Source of the DNA: Ochotona curzoniae | Taxonomy: Eukaryota > Chordata > Mammalia > Lagomorpha > Ochotonidae | DNA: 64,000 nucleotides | Reading direction: 5' to 3' | Assembly: GCF_017591425.1 (NCBI RefSeq) | Contig: NW_024466599.1 | Coordinates: 74,566,501 to 74,630,500 of the forward strand | Part shown: positions 44,893-56,175 of the stretch, one piece after another | Layout: every line of letters begins with the position of its first letter | How positions within the stretch are numbered: the first letter of the stretch is position 1 | The notes under the pieces: generated by a model | The model's input: only the letters and a program-made list of their open reading frames with translations | Told to the model about the DNA's origin: nothing | Databases searched by the model: none | Translations under genes and position numbers: made by a program

Positions 44893-45846
44893 AAGAAGGA
44901 AATAAACCAAACAGAGACAAAAGAATAATACTTAAGATCAATGAGTCAAAGAGCTGGTTCTATGACAAAATCAATAAAACAGACTCCCCACTAACCAATG
45001 CCATCAGAGAAAGGAAATAGAACAACAGGCACCTCAGACACACAGAGAATTATTAGGAACTATTACAAGCAACTATATGACAACAAATCAAAAGACCTAG
45101 AAGAAATGGATAAATTTTTGGACATATACAATCTGCCAAAATCGAATCATGAGGCAATTAATCTAAATAGACCTATAACAAGGACTGAGTTTCAATTGGT
45201 AACTAAATCTGCCTCCCCTCCCAACCCAGAAAAGCCCTGAACCAAATGGCTTCATGGGTACAATTCTATCAAATATTTCAAGAAGAATTTACCCCAATCC
45301 TCCAGCAGCTATTTCAAATAATAGAAAGAGGGGCAAATCTTCCAAGCTCTTTCTATGAAGCCAGCGTCACCTTAATACCAAAGCCAGATAGAGACACAAC
45401 AGAAAAAGAAACTACAGACCGATATTCTTGATGAACATAAATGAAAGGATCCTCAACAAAATACTAGCCAACAGGATCCAACAGCACATCAGGCAGATCA
45501 TTCACCCGGACCAGGTGGGATTCATTCCTGGCATGCAGGAATGATTTTAACATCCTCAAATCAATACATGTGATTCACCACATCCACATATTGAAAAATT
45601 AAAAACATACGCTCATCTCAATAGATGCAGAGAAATCACTTAACAAAATCCAACAGCATTTCATGCTAAAAACGTTAAGCGAGATAGGCATAGAAGGAAC
45701 ATTCTATAACACAATCAAAGCAATATACAAAAAACAAAACAAAACAAAAAACCTAAAAGCCAAAAAAACAAAACAACGCCAGCATCATACTGTGGGGGAA
45801 ATGCTGGAAGCTTCATCACTAAGAACTGGACCTAGACAAGGATTCA
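44893..45846 (+). pseudogene. L1 ORF2 remnant: reverse-transcriptase region
   Basis: Continues ORF2 after the nested element. Landmarks in order are a SRAGSMTKSIK-like segment (near 44950), YYKQLYDNK and EEMDKFLDIYNLP (45058-45130), NRPITRTE (45165-45190), [17 protein letters not shown] (45350-45400), [26 protein letters not shown] (45460-45540) and a decayed ISIDAEKS (near 45620). Frameshifts and stops are present. It ends abruptly at a CSINE, so the catalytic YxDD region is not included. Confidence 0.88.
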
Positions 45847-46130
45847 TCTCTTGGCTGCTCCATTTCCCATCTAGCGCCCTGCCAATAGCCTGAGAAAGCA
45901 ACGACAGACAGCCCAAGTCTTAGGGCCACTGCACTCATATGGAGGACCTAAAAGAAACTCCAAACTCGTGGCTTCAGCCTGGCCTGGCCATTTGGGGAGT
46001 GAAGCAGCAGATCAACGTCTCTATCTGTCTCTGTCTCTCTCTCTCTCTTTCTCCCACTCCCCACCCCTGTGTGTATGTGTCTCCTTCTGTCTCTGTAACC
46101 CTGCCTTTCAAATAAATAACTCAATATTTA
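45847..46130 (+). mobile_element. CSINE, sense, head missing
   Basis: 'ggctgctccatttcccatct', 'cagacagcccaagtcttagg', 'atttggggagtgaagcagca', a long CT/TG-rich part and 'cctttcaaataaataactca'. The first 60 bp or so are absent at the junction with L1. Confidence 0.88.
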
Positions 46131-46582
46131 ATTGTTGAACTAAGTGACTAGACCAGGAAAACATGACCCACTTCCTTTCTGGGTAACAACACAGATGTAT
46201 GAGAGAGGCATGGAGACTGCTCATATTCCTCATGAAAATTTCAAACAAGAAAGTGTGCACATATACACAGAGCAGCCAGAGCTATACCAATAGACAACTT
46301 TCAGTATGGTTTTGTCTTCAAAGATAGATCAGCACAATTTGGACTGAGGGACATAAGAGCAGCACAGTGGTGATCAATAGGAGAGGAAAGATTTCTCACA
46401 TTGCCATACACCTGTTGGGTGCCAAGGACTGGCTTATCTCTTTTTAAACATTCCTTAGTTTAATTCTTGAACCAGGTACCCAAGCCATTGTCACATTTTT
46501 CTAAGAGAAAGCTGATATCTAGTTTACCCAAGATCTCCTGGTCTTCGAGTATTGAAACCAGAAACATAAATGAAAGTTTGGC
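46131..46582. other. Unassigned sequence
   Basis: No gene or repeat recognised. Confidence 0.35.
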
Positions 46583-46895
46583 AGCAGTGTGGTGGTGGTG
46601 CAGCAAGTAAAGCTGCTGCCCATGACAAGGCATTCCATCTTGGAGCATCAGTTGGAGTCCTGGTTGCTCTGCTTCCCATACAGCTCCTTGCCAATGCACC
46701 TGCGAAGGCAGTGGAAGGTGGTCCACAGGTTTGGACCCCTGCCATCCAGCAGAGAGACCCAAGTCATGTTCCAGGCTTCCGCCTCAGCCTGGCACAGACC
46801 TGGCCATGGCTGCCATTTGGTGGAGAGAACCAGTGAATGCAAAATCTTTCCGTATTTCTTCCTCTTTCTAGCACTCTGCCTTTAAAATAAATAAA
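46583..46895 (+). mobile_element. CSINE, sense
   Basis: 'gtgtggtggtggtgcagcaa', 'catacagctccttgccaatg' and 'ctgcctttaaaataaataaa' outline a complete diverged copy. The frames of up to 100 codons on both strands here are artefacts. Confidence 0.88.
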
Positions 46896-47160
46896 TGCTT
46901 TTGGTTCTCTGTTTGCTTGTTAAAGTAAATGATGGCTTTCAACCCATGCTGATACTCTCTGTCTACATGGCTTTTAAAATCTCCTTTTCAGCATTTTGGC
47001 ATTTAGATTGTGTGAATAAAGAATAAGATTTTACAGCTTATAGTAGCCCGCTCTCTGAGTTCTGTGGGTAGTTCTAACAGATAGTCTAATGATGCCTTCT
47101 AAATGGAAAAGCAAAACATGGAGCCACAAACACTCAAGCTCAGAGCTTCTAATTCCTTCA

Positions 47161-47652
47161 TCAGCTCCCTGAAGAAATCTCTCTATTTTCTTGTGGAAGA
47201 ATTCTCAGCTGAGTTCTGCTGGGAAAACTGGCAAAAGCTCCTCTTACAGCTCCTATTTCTCTCATTTCTACAATGCTGCCACCGCCTGGGCTTTCACAGC
47301 CTGCTAAGTACTCAGCGACATTTGGCAGGGCTGGTGATTCCCAGCAGCACAACTGTACCAGGATACCACGAGTCTCCAACACCTTGAAAAAGCTGTAGTT
47401 GCAGCTCAGAGACACCAAGTCCTGTGGCATTGTGGCCTCAGAACGGCAGGAGAAGCTGAGTTCCCCCAACTCCGTAAGTGTCCGGACTTGTAGTGGCTTC
47501 AGGATATCGAAGTGGTGTCGAGGCACCAGGACATGAGAACTGGACCAGCTACTTTTAACAGAGATCACTGAACATAAAACACAAGAACTAATAACTAGGT
47601 ATTGAGAAGCCAAAAAGGTCAAGGGCAACACAGCGATATCATATGGTAACAA
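47161..47652 (-). other. Unassigned 163-codon open frame
   Basis: A minus-strand frame with mixed, non-repetitive composition. It has a hydrophobic N-terminus (residues 5-30), then a region with SSHVLVPRHHFDILKP and several Cys. I do not recognise the family. It could be a decayed retrocopy or chance; no poly(A) tract, duplication or splice sites were identified. Confidence 0.2.
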
Positions 47653-48712
47653 GCGATTGGTTTAGAGGATGAGCCTTCAGGCTTCTGCAGAGACAAGGGC
47701 ACCCGCTGTCAGAACTGGAAAAGGACACCCTAGCATCGCTTGTTCTTCCTGCAAGGAACTCTTGTAGCCCCGGTGAAAAAGGAAGGCTGGAATGAGGCCA
47801 AGTGGAAAGTACCAGTTCTCCTTTCTGCTTCCAAAGCTACACAATTCTCTAGCATCTCTCATCAGCGGAATCCACTGTCAAAACACCCACTAAACTAAAA
47901 GGTGGTTTGTAGTCCCAGCCCTGCTATTACACAGCTCCGCACAAGTGGGCTTGAAGTCGAAACCCACTAGATTAACAACGGGTATATTTGATAAGATTCT
48001 CAAAATACCGAAACAAGAACAACAACAACAACAAAAAAAATCAAAACCCTCGTAACATCCAAAGATACTCATCTTAGAAAATGTTTCAAATTTAGCCATT
48101 TGCTTCTCACGTTAAGCCATTGCTTTGGTACTGGAAGAGGAGAAAAGTATTACGTTATTATTGGAAACCCTGCATTCAAGTAATGCAAATCCGTCTTCGA
48201 GTTCATTTAACAAAGTGACATTTAAATTACTAAGAAGAATGGAATAAACTCTATGTTATTTGCACTTCTCCGATACACTGGGATGAAATTGTCCTGGGAT
48301 CAGCAACTGATTAAGCTGATTATATGCCTCATACGTGTAGGATGTAGTTTTCAACCAGCCACAATCAAAATACAATTTACTTCTGTTAGTGTAATAATGT
48401 AGATGCTATAAAAGGCATCTCTTGGTAAGTGCTTTTCATTTACATTTCTCCTACTATTAGCAGGGTGTTTTCACAGTCTCACTCTGTCTTCCCTCTGCCT
48501 TTAGTTCCACATTCTAGCTGTGGCATTTTTTTGAACCTCTCAATCTTGGAAGCAGACCCTGATGCTTGATGAGATGGTAGAGGTGACATGGTGAGTTGCT
48601 AGGAAACCAAGGCTAGCCTGGAAAACGGCAGCGAACATGACTGATTGTTGAAAACGTGTTGGGCAAACTGTAAGGAAGGACAGCGGAACAGTCACCAACG
48701 GGGCCCCTGGAA

Positions 48713-48985
48713 ATGGATCTACCAATCCAAGAAAAAACTCTGAATCCATTTGTTCTACAAAGTGATCCTCAGGAGCGATACTTATCTGAAAGGAAACTTG
48801 ATTCGCCAGTTAGATGTCAAGAGCAACTTCCGGTTCCTCAATCAGCACATCATACCTCAACCAGATTGCTTGGCAAGAGACCTCAAAAGTTATGGAGCGG
48901 TGGGGCAGGTCTGCTTGCTCACATTTGGACCAATAGGAACATGTGTAGCAACCCTAAGGGTCACCCAGGAAAACAGAACCTATAA
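48713..48985 (+). other. Unassigned 90-codon open frame, possible exon or pseudogene
   Basis: ATG-started frame beginning MDLPIQEKTLNPFVLQSDPQ. A second frame (48750-49004) overlaps it, as would be expected if a frameshift broke a longer reading frame. The product is not recognised, and there is no direct support for expression. Confidence 0.15.
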
Positions 48986-49020
48986 AATAAATGTGTGTGT
49001 GTGAGAGAGAGAAAGACTCC

Positions 49021-49029
49021 TGACACTTT
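49021..49029. repeat. Short target-site duplication, left copy
   Basis: tgacacttt recurs at 50299-50307, flanking the antisense L1 3' end. Confidence 0.6.
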
Positions 49030-50298
49030 TTAAAAAATTTTTACAGTCTTGACATAATTAGGGTAAAGAGGTTCAAGCACTACAGGAAGATGGGCAAGAC
49101 AATTAGTTCCGTATTGTTTCCTCAATATATCTGATGTAAAAGAGGATTTTAAGGGAGAAGCCCCACCCAGTCCCCCACCCACCCCAGGTCCCAGACACCG
49201 GGCACGCTCTGAGGGTCCCGCCCAAGTGGTTCTGACAGTTCAACTGCCGCCATTCCCACCACTCCAAGCACGATGTGGTCCCTGGAGACTCCACTGATTG
49301 ACACACTCCATCATACAGGCTCCGCCTGCCCAGTGCTTCCACTGCCAACATACAGCTGAGGCGGTGGACCGACTGGCTCCGTCCTCCCTCACTTGATGGC
49401 CAGCGTTCTGAGACCGGAAGCTCGACGGGGGGGATTCCCAGAGAAACCCTGTCTGAGGTGTTCTCAAACCAGATTCTTGTATGTATAGCAAGCACAGGGC
49501 ACGGCACAGTCCATCCCCCGAACAGCTGGTGGTTGCAGTTGCTGAGTTGATTCTGTTTCCATCCCTGTCTTCCACTGGAAACAATGGGTGTTTGCAGTCC
49601 AGCCTGGTTCTGCCCAGCACATACTCGGCCCTCACACAAACCAGTGGGAGCTGCAGCCCAGCCGAGCGACCCTCAATAACCCCAACCAGGCCCGCCCCGT
49701 ACCCTGGTTTGCCAGTATGTGGTGGCAGACTAGTCCAGTCTGTCCCACATCCTCCTCTGCTCTCACACATGTCCATGGGTATTAATACCCTGTTCCATCC
49801 AACCAGCCCAACCACCCAGCCTTCATGGATGTTGTTGGCTGTCTCTCTGTCTAGCCACCCCAGCCCCTCCCCCAGTTTTTGTGCCCTCCCGTGGGGGGTG
49901 GTAACCCAAGAGGGAGGAGACCACTATTTCCCTCCCAGACCACTCCCACTCCCAGATTATGCACTCTCCAGGTGGCTCTGTGGTTTAACTTGACAGAACT
50001 AGCCCCCAGTGCCAGCTTCTGCCAGCTGATGTTGTGGCTAAACCCCAACAACCCTCACCCACTCTAATTGTAGATTGCACCAGTAGGAATAATCAGCCTA
50101 GCCTGGTTTTCCCCTGATCTGGTCCACATGAGGCGCACAGGTGTTGCAGCCCTGCCCAGTCTGGTCTACCCCCATCCCAGCTCATGCTCTCCAGTGGGAG
50201 TAGCTGTCCAGCGAGGGAACCAGCCCTTATTCCCCTGCCGGTTCTGCTCCCTCCCTTCCTGGTTCTCGAGTGTGCTGGTTGGATGCTGCAGTGACTCA
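49030..50298 (-). mobile_element. L1 3' UTR, antisense, 5'-truncated
   Basis: On the minus strand it begins near 50298 with the same GC-rich ~60-bp units as 35560-37640 ('gggctgcaacacctgtgcgc', 'gctactcccactggagagca'). It ends at 49030 with an AT-rich end and oligo(A). The part at 49150-49240 matches 44600-44660 in the nested L1. It is flanked by tgacacttt. Minus-strand frames of 178 and 191 codons (49103-49639, 49240-49815) are open because of GC content. Confidence 0.75.
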
Positions 50299-50373
50299 TG
50301 ACACTTTGAAGGCTAAAAAAGTTCTAGGATCTGCCATCTGCAAACTGTTGAAAGCAAGGGTATGCTTTTCATC

Positions 50374-50387
50374 TAAGCCCAAATCTT
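50374..50387. repeat. 14-bp target-site duplication, left copy
   Basis: taagcccaaatctt, matched by taagctcaaatctt at 50721-50734 with one mismatch. Confidence 0.9.
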
Positions 50388-50720
50388 TTTGTTTTCCTTA
50401 AGATTTATTTTATTTTCATTGGAAAGTCAGATTTTACACAGAGGAGAGAGATAGAAAGATCCTCGATCCACTGGTTCACTCCCCAAGTAGTTGCAATGAC
50501 TGGAGCTAATCCAATCCGAAGGCATGAGCCACGAGCTTCTTTTGGGTCTCCCACACGGGTGCAAGGTCCCAAGGTGTTAGGCCGTCCTCCACCACTTTCC
50601 CAGACAACAAACAGGGAACTGGAAGGGAAGTGGAACAGCCGGGATATGAACCTGTGCCCATATGAGGTCCTGGCAAGTACAAAATAAGGACTTCAGCCAC
50701 TAGACTAGTGCACTGGGCCC
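50388..50720 (-). mobile_element. CSINE, antisense, with target-site duplications
   Basis: 'aagatttattttattttcat', 'ctcccacacgggtgcaaggt', 'gggaactggaagggaagtgg' and 'tagactagtgcactgggccc'. Full length, flanked by 14-bp duplications. It belongs to the same subtype as the young copies but is more diverged. Confidence 0.95.
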
Positions 50721-50734
50721 TAAGCTCAAATCTT

Positions 50735-51196
50735 AAGAAATAGTGGAGCTAATGCTGCAAGTCCCAGCCTGAATTTGAAGGATCCGGAACTAGGAGCTTG
50801 ATCTGTGTTCACAAACAGAAGGTGAATAGTCCATCTCAGAAGGAAGTAAACTTCCCTTCCTCTAACTTTTGCTCTATTAAGACTGGATGACATCTATCTA
50901 CAGTGGTAAGAAAGCGTCTTCATTATTCAGTCTATGAATCCAAATGCTATTCTCTTTTGGAAAAGTTACATATTACTGGCATTCCTGGGTGTTCTTTCTA
51001 TATTGCTGGACATTCTCTAAGCCCAGTCAAATCAACACTTGAAATTAACTATCAAACTGCTCTTTCTAGTCCTGCTTTTGTCCCCTTCCAAGCTATTCTC
51101 CATGAAGTAATCTGGCAATTCAAATTGGACCGTGCTGTTTTACGAACGAGTTCTCGGAAATTTCCATTTTGTTAGGTTAAGATGAGTATTTTAAGG
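50735..51196. other. Unassigned sequence
   Basis: No gene or repeat recognised. A 90-codon frame at 50903-51175 has no motif. Confidence 0.35.
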
Positions 51197-51486
51197 ATGT
51201 TTATTTATTTATTTTTTTGGAAGGCAGAGTCGAGAGAGAGAAAGAGAAAAATAATCTTCCATCCACTGATTCACCCCTACCATGGCCACGACAGCCAGAG
51301 CTGAGCCAAGTGGAAGCCAAGAGGCTGTCAGTTTCCCACGTGGAGGACAGGAGCCCAACTACTAGAATCATCTTTCACTCTTTCTCATCCACACTGACAG
51401 CAAGTTGGAGCAAAGGTGGACATGACACCTCTGGGATACCAGTCCCAGGCAGCAGTTCAACCCACCATGCCACATTACTGGCCCTT
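51197..51486 (-). mobile_element. CSINE, antisense
   Basis: 'gtttatttatttatttttttgg'-type tail complement, 'accatggccacgacagccag' and 'caccatgccacattactggc' at the head. Diverged but complete. Confidence 0.85.
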
Positions 51487-51539
51487 AAAATTAATGTCAG
51501 GGTTCTTCTCGATCCCGTCCTTGTTTAGCATGACAGATC

Positions 51540-51890
51540 CTTTGCAGGCCACTCTCCTGGTCACTTCGTGATGACTGGCGCCTGCTCATCTGCTGATCTT
51601 GCCTGATCCTATCACTCTGCCTTGCAACCGCTCAGCCTTTGTCACTGAGTTCAGATCTGCTTCCTCAGCAGAACTGCTCTGGCTCCTTCAGCTCTTTCCT
51701 TTCATCGGAAGAAAGTCCCATGTTCTTTTTTTGCTAGCTCCTAACTTTAACTCGGAATCCAAGTGCATTTATTTAGTTCACCTCCTGTTCTCTCCTAGGA
51801 GAAAGACTGGAATCTTGGACTTCTCCTCCTTTAAATTGGGGTTCCTAGTGCTTCACATGGGCCCGACACGTGCTAAGTGCTTTAGTGAAT
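51540..51890 (+). mobile_element. L2 LINE 3' end
   Basis: 'cctttgtcactgagttcaga' followed by 'tctgcttcctcagcagaact', 'tttatttagttcacctcctg', 'agaaagactggaatcttgga' and 'cgacacgtgctaagtgcttt' follow the order of the L2 3' end, with strong divergence. L2 is an ancient, extinct LINE. Confidence 0.55.
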
Positions 51891-52737
51891 ATCTACCGGA
51901 AGAAACGGCAGCGGGAGAAGGTACCACGCGTGACACACAGATGACCTGAGCAGCCCTGGTCATCCTCCTCCGCTGGGAGCAAGGTTTCAGTGGGCAAGTT
52001 TACGCTTTCAGTGCCTCCCTGTGCTGTGCTTTCAAGCTGCTCTACTCCCAGGCATCCCTGACACCCAACTTAGCTGTCAACCGCTAACATCTAAAGCTAT
52101 TTATTTATCCTCTGCCTAGATAAGCGTGATACCTCAGTGGGCCCCAGACTAAGCACCAGACCTGCCTTTGCACATATTCAAATATGTGATGATCTGCCAA
52201 ATGAAGGGTTCAGTTCTCTAGTCTTCACTCTTTGACCCCCTGGGAGAACCCAACATTCGTGTCTGTAAGCAAAGGAGAAATTACTTGCTTGCGTGTATGA
52301 AGTTCTCTTCCATTCCCAATGTCCGAACAAACTTTAATTCTCTTTCCATGTGTGGCTTGTGTATGGTGTGATCATAGGATGTGGGTTTCCTCTCAAAACT
52401 GAGAAAAGTTTAGTCCTCGTGTGTTCAAGTCCAGATCCATTCATTTGAACTGCCAGTTAAAACTCAGTGCATGGCACCTGCATGTCAGAGGGCAATAGGA
52501 CTGCAGGAGGGGTAACCCTTTTCCATGGATGCGGTTAATGCGCAGATTCTGATTTTCAGCAAGGAACTTATTTCCTTGTTGCATTCCCTAAAATATGCCA
52601 AAATATTTTTAACGTGGTACTATAGGCTTTAAGGAATGAATATTTCATTTCTTATTTTCAAATTTTCTAGTTAACATGGTTGCTCTGGAAATTATTTTGC
52701 ACTAGTTAAGAAAGATTACATTTGCATACATCCTCAT
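51891..52737. other. Unassigned sequence
   Basis: No gene or repeat recognised. Confidence 0.35.
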
Positions 52738-53105
52738 TGTCTTAGTTCACACAGCTATAATAAGACAAGATGCACTGGATGGTTTGGAAGGAATAGAAAC
52801 GTATTTCTCATGATCCCAAGGGCTGAGAAGTGCAAGATGAAGCCATAGGTAGATGCGGCGAGGCTCTCCTTTCTGATTCATACACAGAACCTTTTGGTTG
52901 TGTTTTCAAGGCATGGGAAGGGGTGGGAAAGACAGAAGAACTCCTAGAGTCTCTTTTATAAGGTGACTGATCCATTTATGAGGGTTCCACTCTCACGACT
53001 TTATTACCTCTATATCCCTATGTCCTAATAACGTCAACTTGGGAGTCAGGACATGAACATAGGATTTTTTTAAAAGGACACCAACATATGCAAACTATAG
53101 ACCCC
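52738..53105 (-). mobile_element. MST/MLT1-type MaLR LTR, antisense
   Basis: 'ttgtcttagttcacacagct', 'atttctcatgatcccaaggg', 'cttttataaggtgactgatc', 'atttatgagggttccactct' and 'aggacaccaacatatgcaaa' follow the reverse complement of an MST-like LTR. Confidence 0.75.
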
Positions 53106-53940
53106 ATAATGAAAAAAATAGCAAGTGCACCCGACAGAACCCTTATTATCTTGCCAGCTATAACACTCTCTAGTTCCGTAAGTAGGCGGTGTAAATCAGC
53201 TCTGTAAGTAGGTGTACAGTGCATGGAAAGGTCTTACAAACTGATGGTGGCAACAGCGTTGACACTTCAGTCTTAACTCACATTAAGCCAGGAATGGTCC
53301 CTTTTGCAGAATCCCATGTACAGAGGAAACTCCGTTGACCACAATCAGATGACAGCATCTCCATGCAGCGCAGTCCTGCCATGAGGATATAAGCAAGTCC
53401 CTCCATGAGAAATCTGCCAGTGTGACTGCTGTGGTGGGCGCCAGATTCTAAATGCAGAAATTACAATGACAGAACTCATCAGGCCTAAAAACAGGAAAGC
53501 ATATGCATGATTCAGCCACTAGCAAATGGAAATGTTTGACGCAGCAACATCGAAAAAGACCAGGAATTTTCACTCTTCGCTAACTCTAAGCAGATTTAAG
53601 TTTAGCTGCTTAAAATAGAGAAATGTGATCCAAGTGGGATCAGGCTTGGAACTTTCACAAGCACCTTTCGTTTAAAACTTTTTACTCTTATGCATGTGAT
53701 GGAGGCATTTTCACATCTTCAACTCCCGGGAGAAAGCAGGAGGAGAGTGACAATGCCCAGTCTGGCCCATTTAATCTAGCTAGTGGTGGAGTTGGAAGCA
53801 GCACCCATGACCTCTTCCAGACACCTCCACCACTGTCATTGCACCTTCATTCCCTAACTCCATAGCATAGAGGAAGAAAAGGGACACCTCATAGCCCAGG
53901 AGAAGCCTCAGCGGTGTGGAGGCAGCTGAACTCCATATTA
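53106..53940. other. Unassigned sequence
   Basis: No gene or repeat recognised. Confidence 0.35.
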
Positions 53941-54265
53941 AACATTTTTTAATGGGTGGGGAGGACAGCTCAGATCTACGGAGAAAGAGAGACACAGAAA
54001 GATTTTCCATTCACTGGTTCACTCCCCAACTGGCCTCAAAGGCCAGAGCTGAGGGAATTTAAAGTCAGGAGCCAGGAGCTTCCTCTGGATGTTCCATGCA
54101 GGTGCTGCATCCCAAGACTTTGGGTCATCCTCGACTACTTTCCCAGGCCACAAGCAGGGAGCTGGGAGGAAAGTGAAGTAGCCAGGATACAAACCGGTAC
54201 CCATATGTGATCCCAGTGTATACCAGGTGAGGATTCTAGCACTAGGTTATCATGCCAGATCCTAA
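53941..54265 (-). mobile_element. CSINE, antisense
   Basis: 'gaaagagagacacagaaaga', 'cactggttcactccccaact', 'ccacaagcagggagctggga' and 'gtacccatatgtgatcccag', ending at the head 'tatcatgccagatcct'. Part of a tandem pair with the next copy. Confidence 0.92.
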
Positions 54266-54295
54266 AAGATGTTATCATGCCAGATCCTAAAAGAT
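54246..54295. repeat. 25-bp exact tandem duplication at a SINE junction
   Basis: 'gttatcatgccagatcctaa' plus 'aagat' occurs at 54246-54270 and again at 54271-54295. It covers the last bases of the first CSINE and its flank. Confidence 0.95.
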
Positions 54296-54618
54296 GTTTT
54301 TAAATATTTATTTATCATTATTGGAAAGGCAGATTTACAGAGAGAAGGAGAGACATAGAAAAAAAGTCTTCCACCCATTGGTTCACTTCCCAAATGGCCA
54401 CAGAGGCCGGAGCTGAGCTGATCTGAAGCCAGGAGCTTCTTCCAGATCGTCCACACAGGTGCAGGGTCCCAAGGGTTTGGGCCATCTCTGCTGCTTTCCC
54501 AGGCCATAAGCAAGAAGCTGGATGGGAAGTGGAGCAGGCGGGGCATCAATTGGCACCCCATAGGGGACCCAGGCACATGGAAGGTGAAGATTTGGCCACT
54601 GAGCCATCACACCAGGCC
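54296..54618 (-). mobile_element. CSINE, antisense
   Basis: 'gtttttaaatatttatttat', 'ttcacttcccaaatggccac', 'cacaggtgcagggtcccaag' and 'gccatcacaccaggccc' show a full antisense copy in the same direction as its neighbour. Confidence 0.93.
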
Positions 54619-55319
54619 CACTAAATGTCTTTTAGATTTGCTCGGAAAGGACACTATTTCCTCGTAAATAGGCAAGATGACTCTGAATCATGTCACACAG
54701 CCACTTAGCTAGGACGTATACGAATTAACATGGGGATAGCTGAGGCAACTTGCCAGCACTAGTTATGTAAGTATGGCTTTGCTTGCAAAGAGATTATAAT
54801 CTGAAAGCCACAGCAGTCAATATGTAACTTCCATGAAATCTCATCTTTAGCCCACTAGGTCATCCAGATTTGAACGCATAGATAAAGTATGCAGAAACTC
54901 AATTATCTACCCTGCAGGGACTTCAGTGCTCCCCTACATGTCCACAGAATCTGCGAGAAGGAGGAAGGACTGCAGATGACTCTCTCTGTCTCATTGTCCG
55001 AGGATTCCTGCTATCATCTCTTGCTTGTGGCTTGTTAGTTTCCTCATTTCCTCTTCCCTCTGTGATGCACTCCCCCTCCTTCCTCCTTTATAGTCCAAAG
55101 CTATTTTATGTCATATTCTGTATTTAAGATTCGGTGACACTATAGTGGAATGTCATCCTGCAGGAAATAGAAACAGTGGAAACCCGAACACTGCCATTTT
55201 GTTCCATCAACTTTTTCCCACCAAAGGACTCTCCTATGGATTCCAGTCTACCACCATGTTTCCAGGTTTCACTCTGTCTCTAATCTCTCTTCCCTGGGAC
55301 TTTGGGTCCCAGCATGACT
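54619..55319. other. Unassigned sequence
   Basis: No gene or repeat recognised. Confidence 0.35.
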
Positions 55320-55600
55320 TTCTTTTTAGATTTATTTATTTTTATTGTGAAGTCAGAGATACAGAAAGGAGGAGAGGCAGAGAGGAAGATAAGATCTTCC
55401 ATTTGGTGATTCACTCCCCAACCAGCCACAATGGTCGGAGCTGAGCCAATCCGAAGCCAGGAGCCAGGAACCTCTTCTGGGTTTCCCACACAAGTACAGG
55501 GTCCTAAGATTTTGGGCCATCTTTGACTGCTTTCTCAGGCCACAAGCAGGGAGCTGGATGGGGAGTGGGACTGCCAGGATTAAAACTGGTGCCCATATGA
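55320..55600 (-). mobile_element. CSINE, antisense, 5'-truncated
   Basis: 'tagatttatttatttttatt', 'tgattcactccccaaccagc' and 'gcagggagctggatggggag', ending at 'actggtgcccatatgac' without the tRNA-like head. A short duplication (atgactttctt near 55314 / atgacttttt at 55597) flanks it. This is a standard 5' truncation, which contrasts with the tailless head at 12391. Confidence 0.9.
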
Positions 55601-55811
55601 CTTTTTCCTTGGGAGCAGCCAATAGTCAAATTCCAAATTATTTTTACTTTGTGATAATCAGTGAATATAGGCTCAATTGCCAGGAAGAAGAAATAAGTAA
55701 TTAAAACCACACATTGTTCACTCAATGAAAAGTTCAAATGCAAGCAAATCACGAAAGGCAAAAACAGTTCTTCCTTTTGTTTAACAGCCTTAGAGTATTA
55801 GATGTTCACCC

Positions 55812-56175
55812 AGTGATGGGCTGAACATTTGCGTATCTCCCAAATTCATAGAATCCGTGCTGAAGCCCTCCCCCAGCGCGATGGCATTAGGGAGCAGGCC
55901 TTTAAAGGTGATTCATTTTGAGTGTGTGCAATCCTTGTGAATAAAATCAGTGCCGTCATAAAAGAAACACCAGAGATCTCTCTCACTCTTGCGCGAGATG
56001 CAAGAGTAAGTAGCCAGTACTCTGCCTTCTGGAAGACAGCCCACATGATGCCACCCATCGTGGCACCCTCACCTGGGAGCTCAGGTTTCCAGAACTCTGA
56101 CAAAGTGACTGCTGTTCTGTGTAAGCCTCCCATCCTCCAAGACTTTGCTACAGCAGCCTGAACCAGCTGAGACAC
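55812..56175 (+). mobile_element. MST/MLT1-type MaLR LTR, sense
   Basis: 'gtgatgggctgaacatttgc', 'catagaatccgtgctgaagc', 'gatggcattagggagcaggc', 'ctttaaaggtgattcatttt' and the 3' end 'gctacagcagcctgaacc' match a sense MaLR LTR. No internal sequence is attached. Confidence 0.8.

Larger units (their letters stand above)
46896..49020. other. Unassigned unique sequence with two protein-like frames
   Basis: About 2.1 kb without a recognised interspersed repeat, between a CSINE and an L1 3' end. It contains a 163-codon minus-strand frame (47161-47652) and an 84-90 codon plus-strand pair near 48713-49004, given separately. Retrocopy origin is possible but not demonstrated. Confidence 0.35.

Noticed and set aside
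49103..49815. Two frames of 178 and 191 codons as a possible gene
   Set aside because: They overlap each other within the GC-rich repetitive L1 3' UTR. No known domain; kept only as a low-interest observation.
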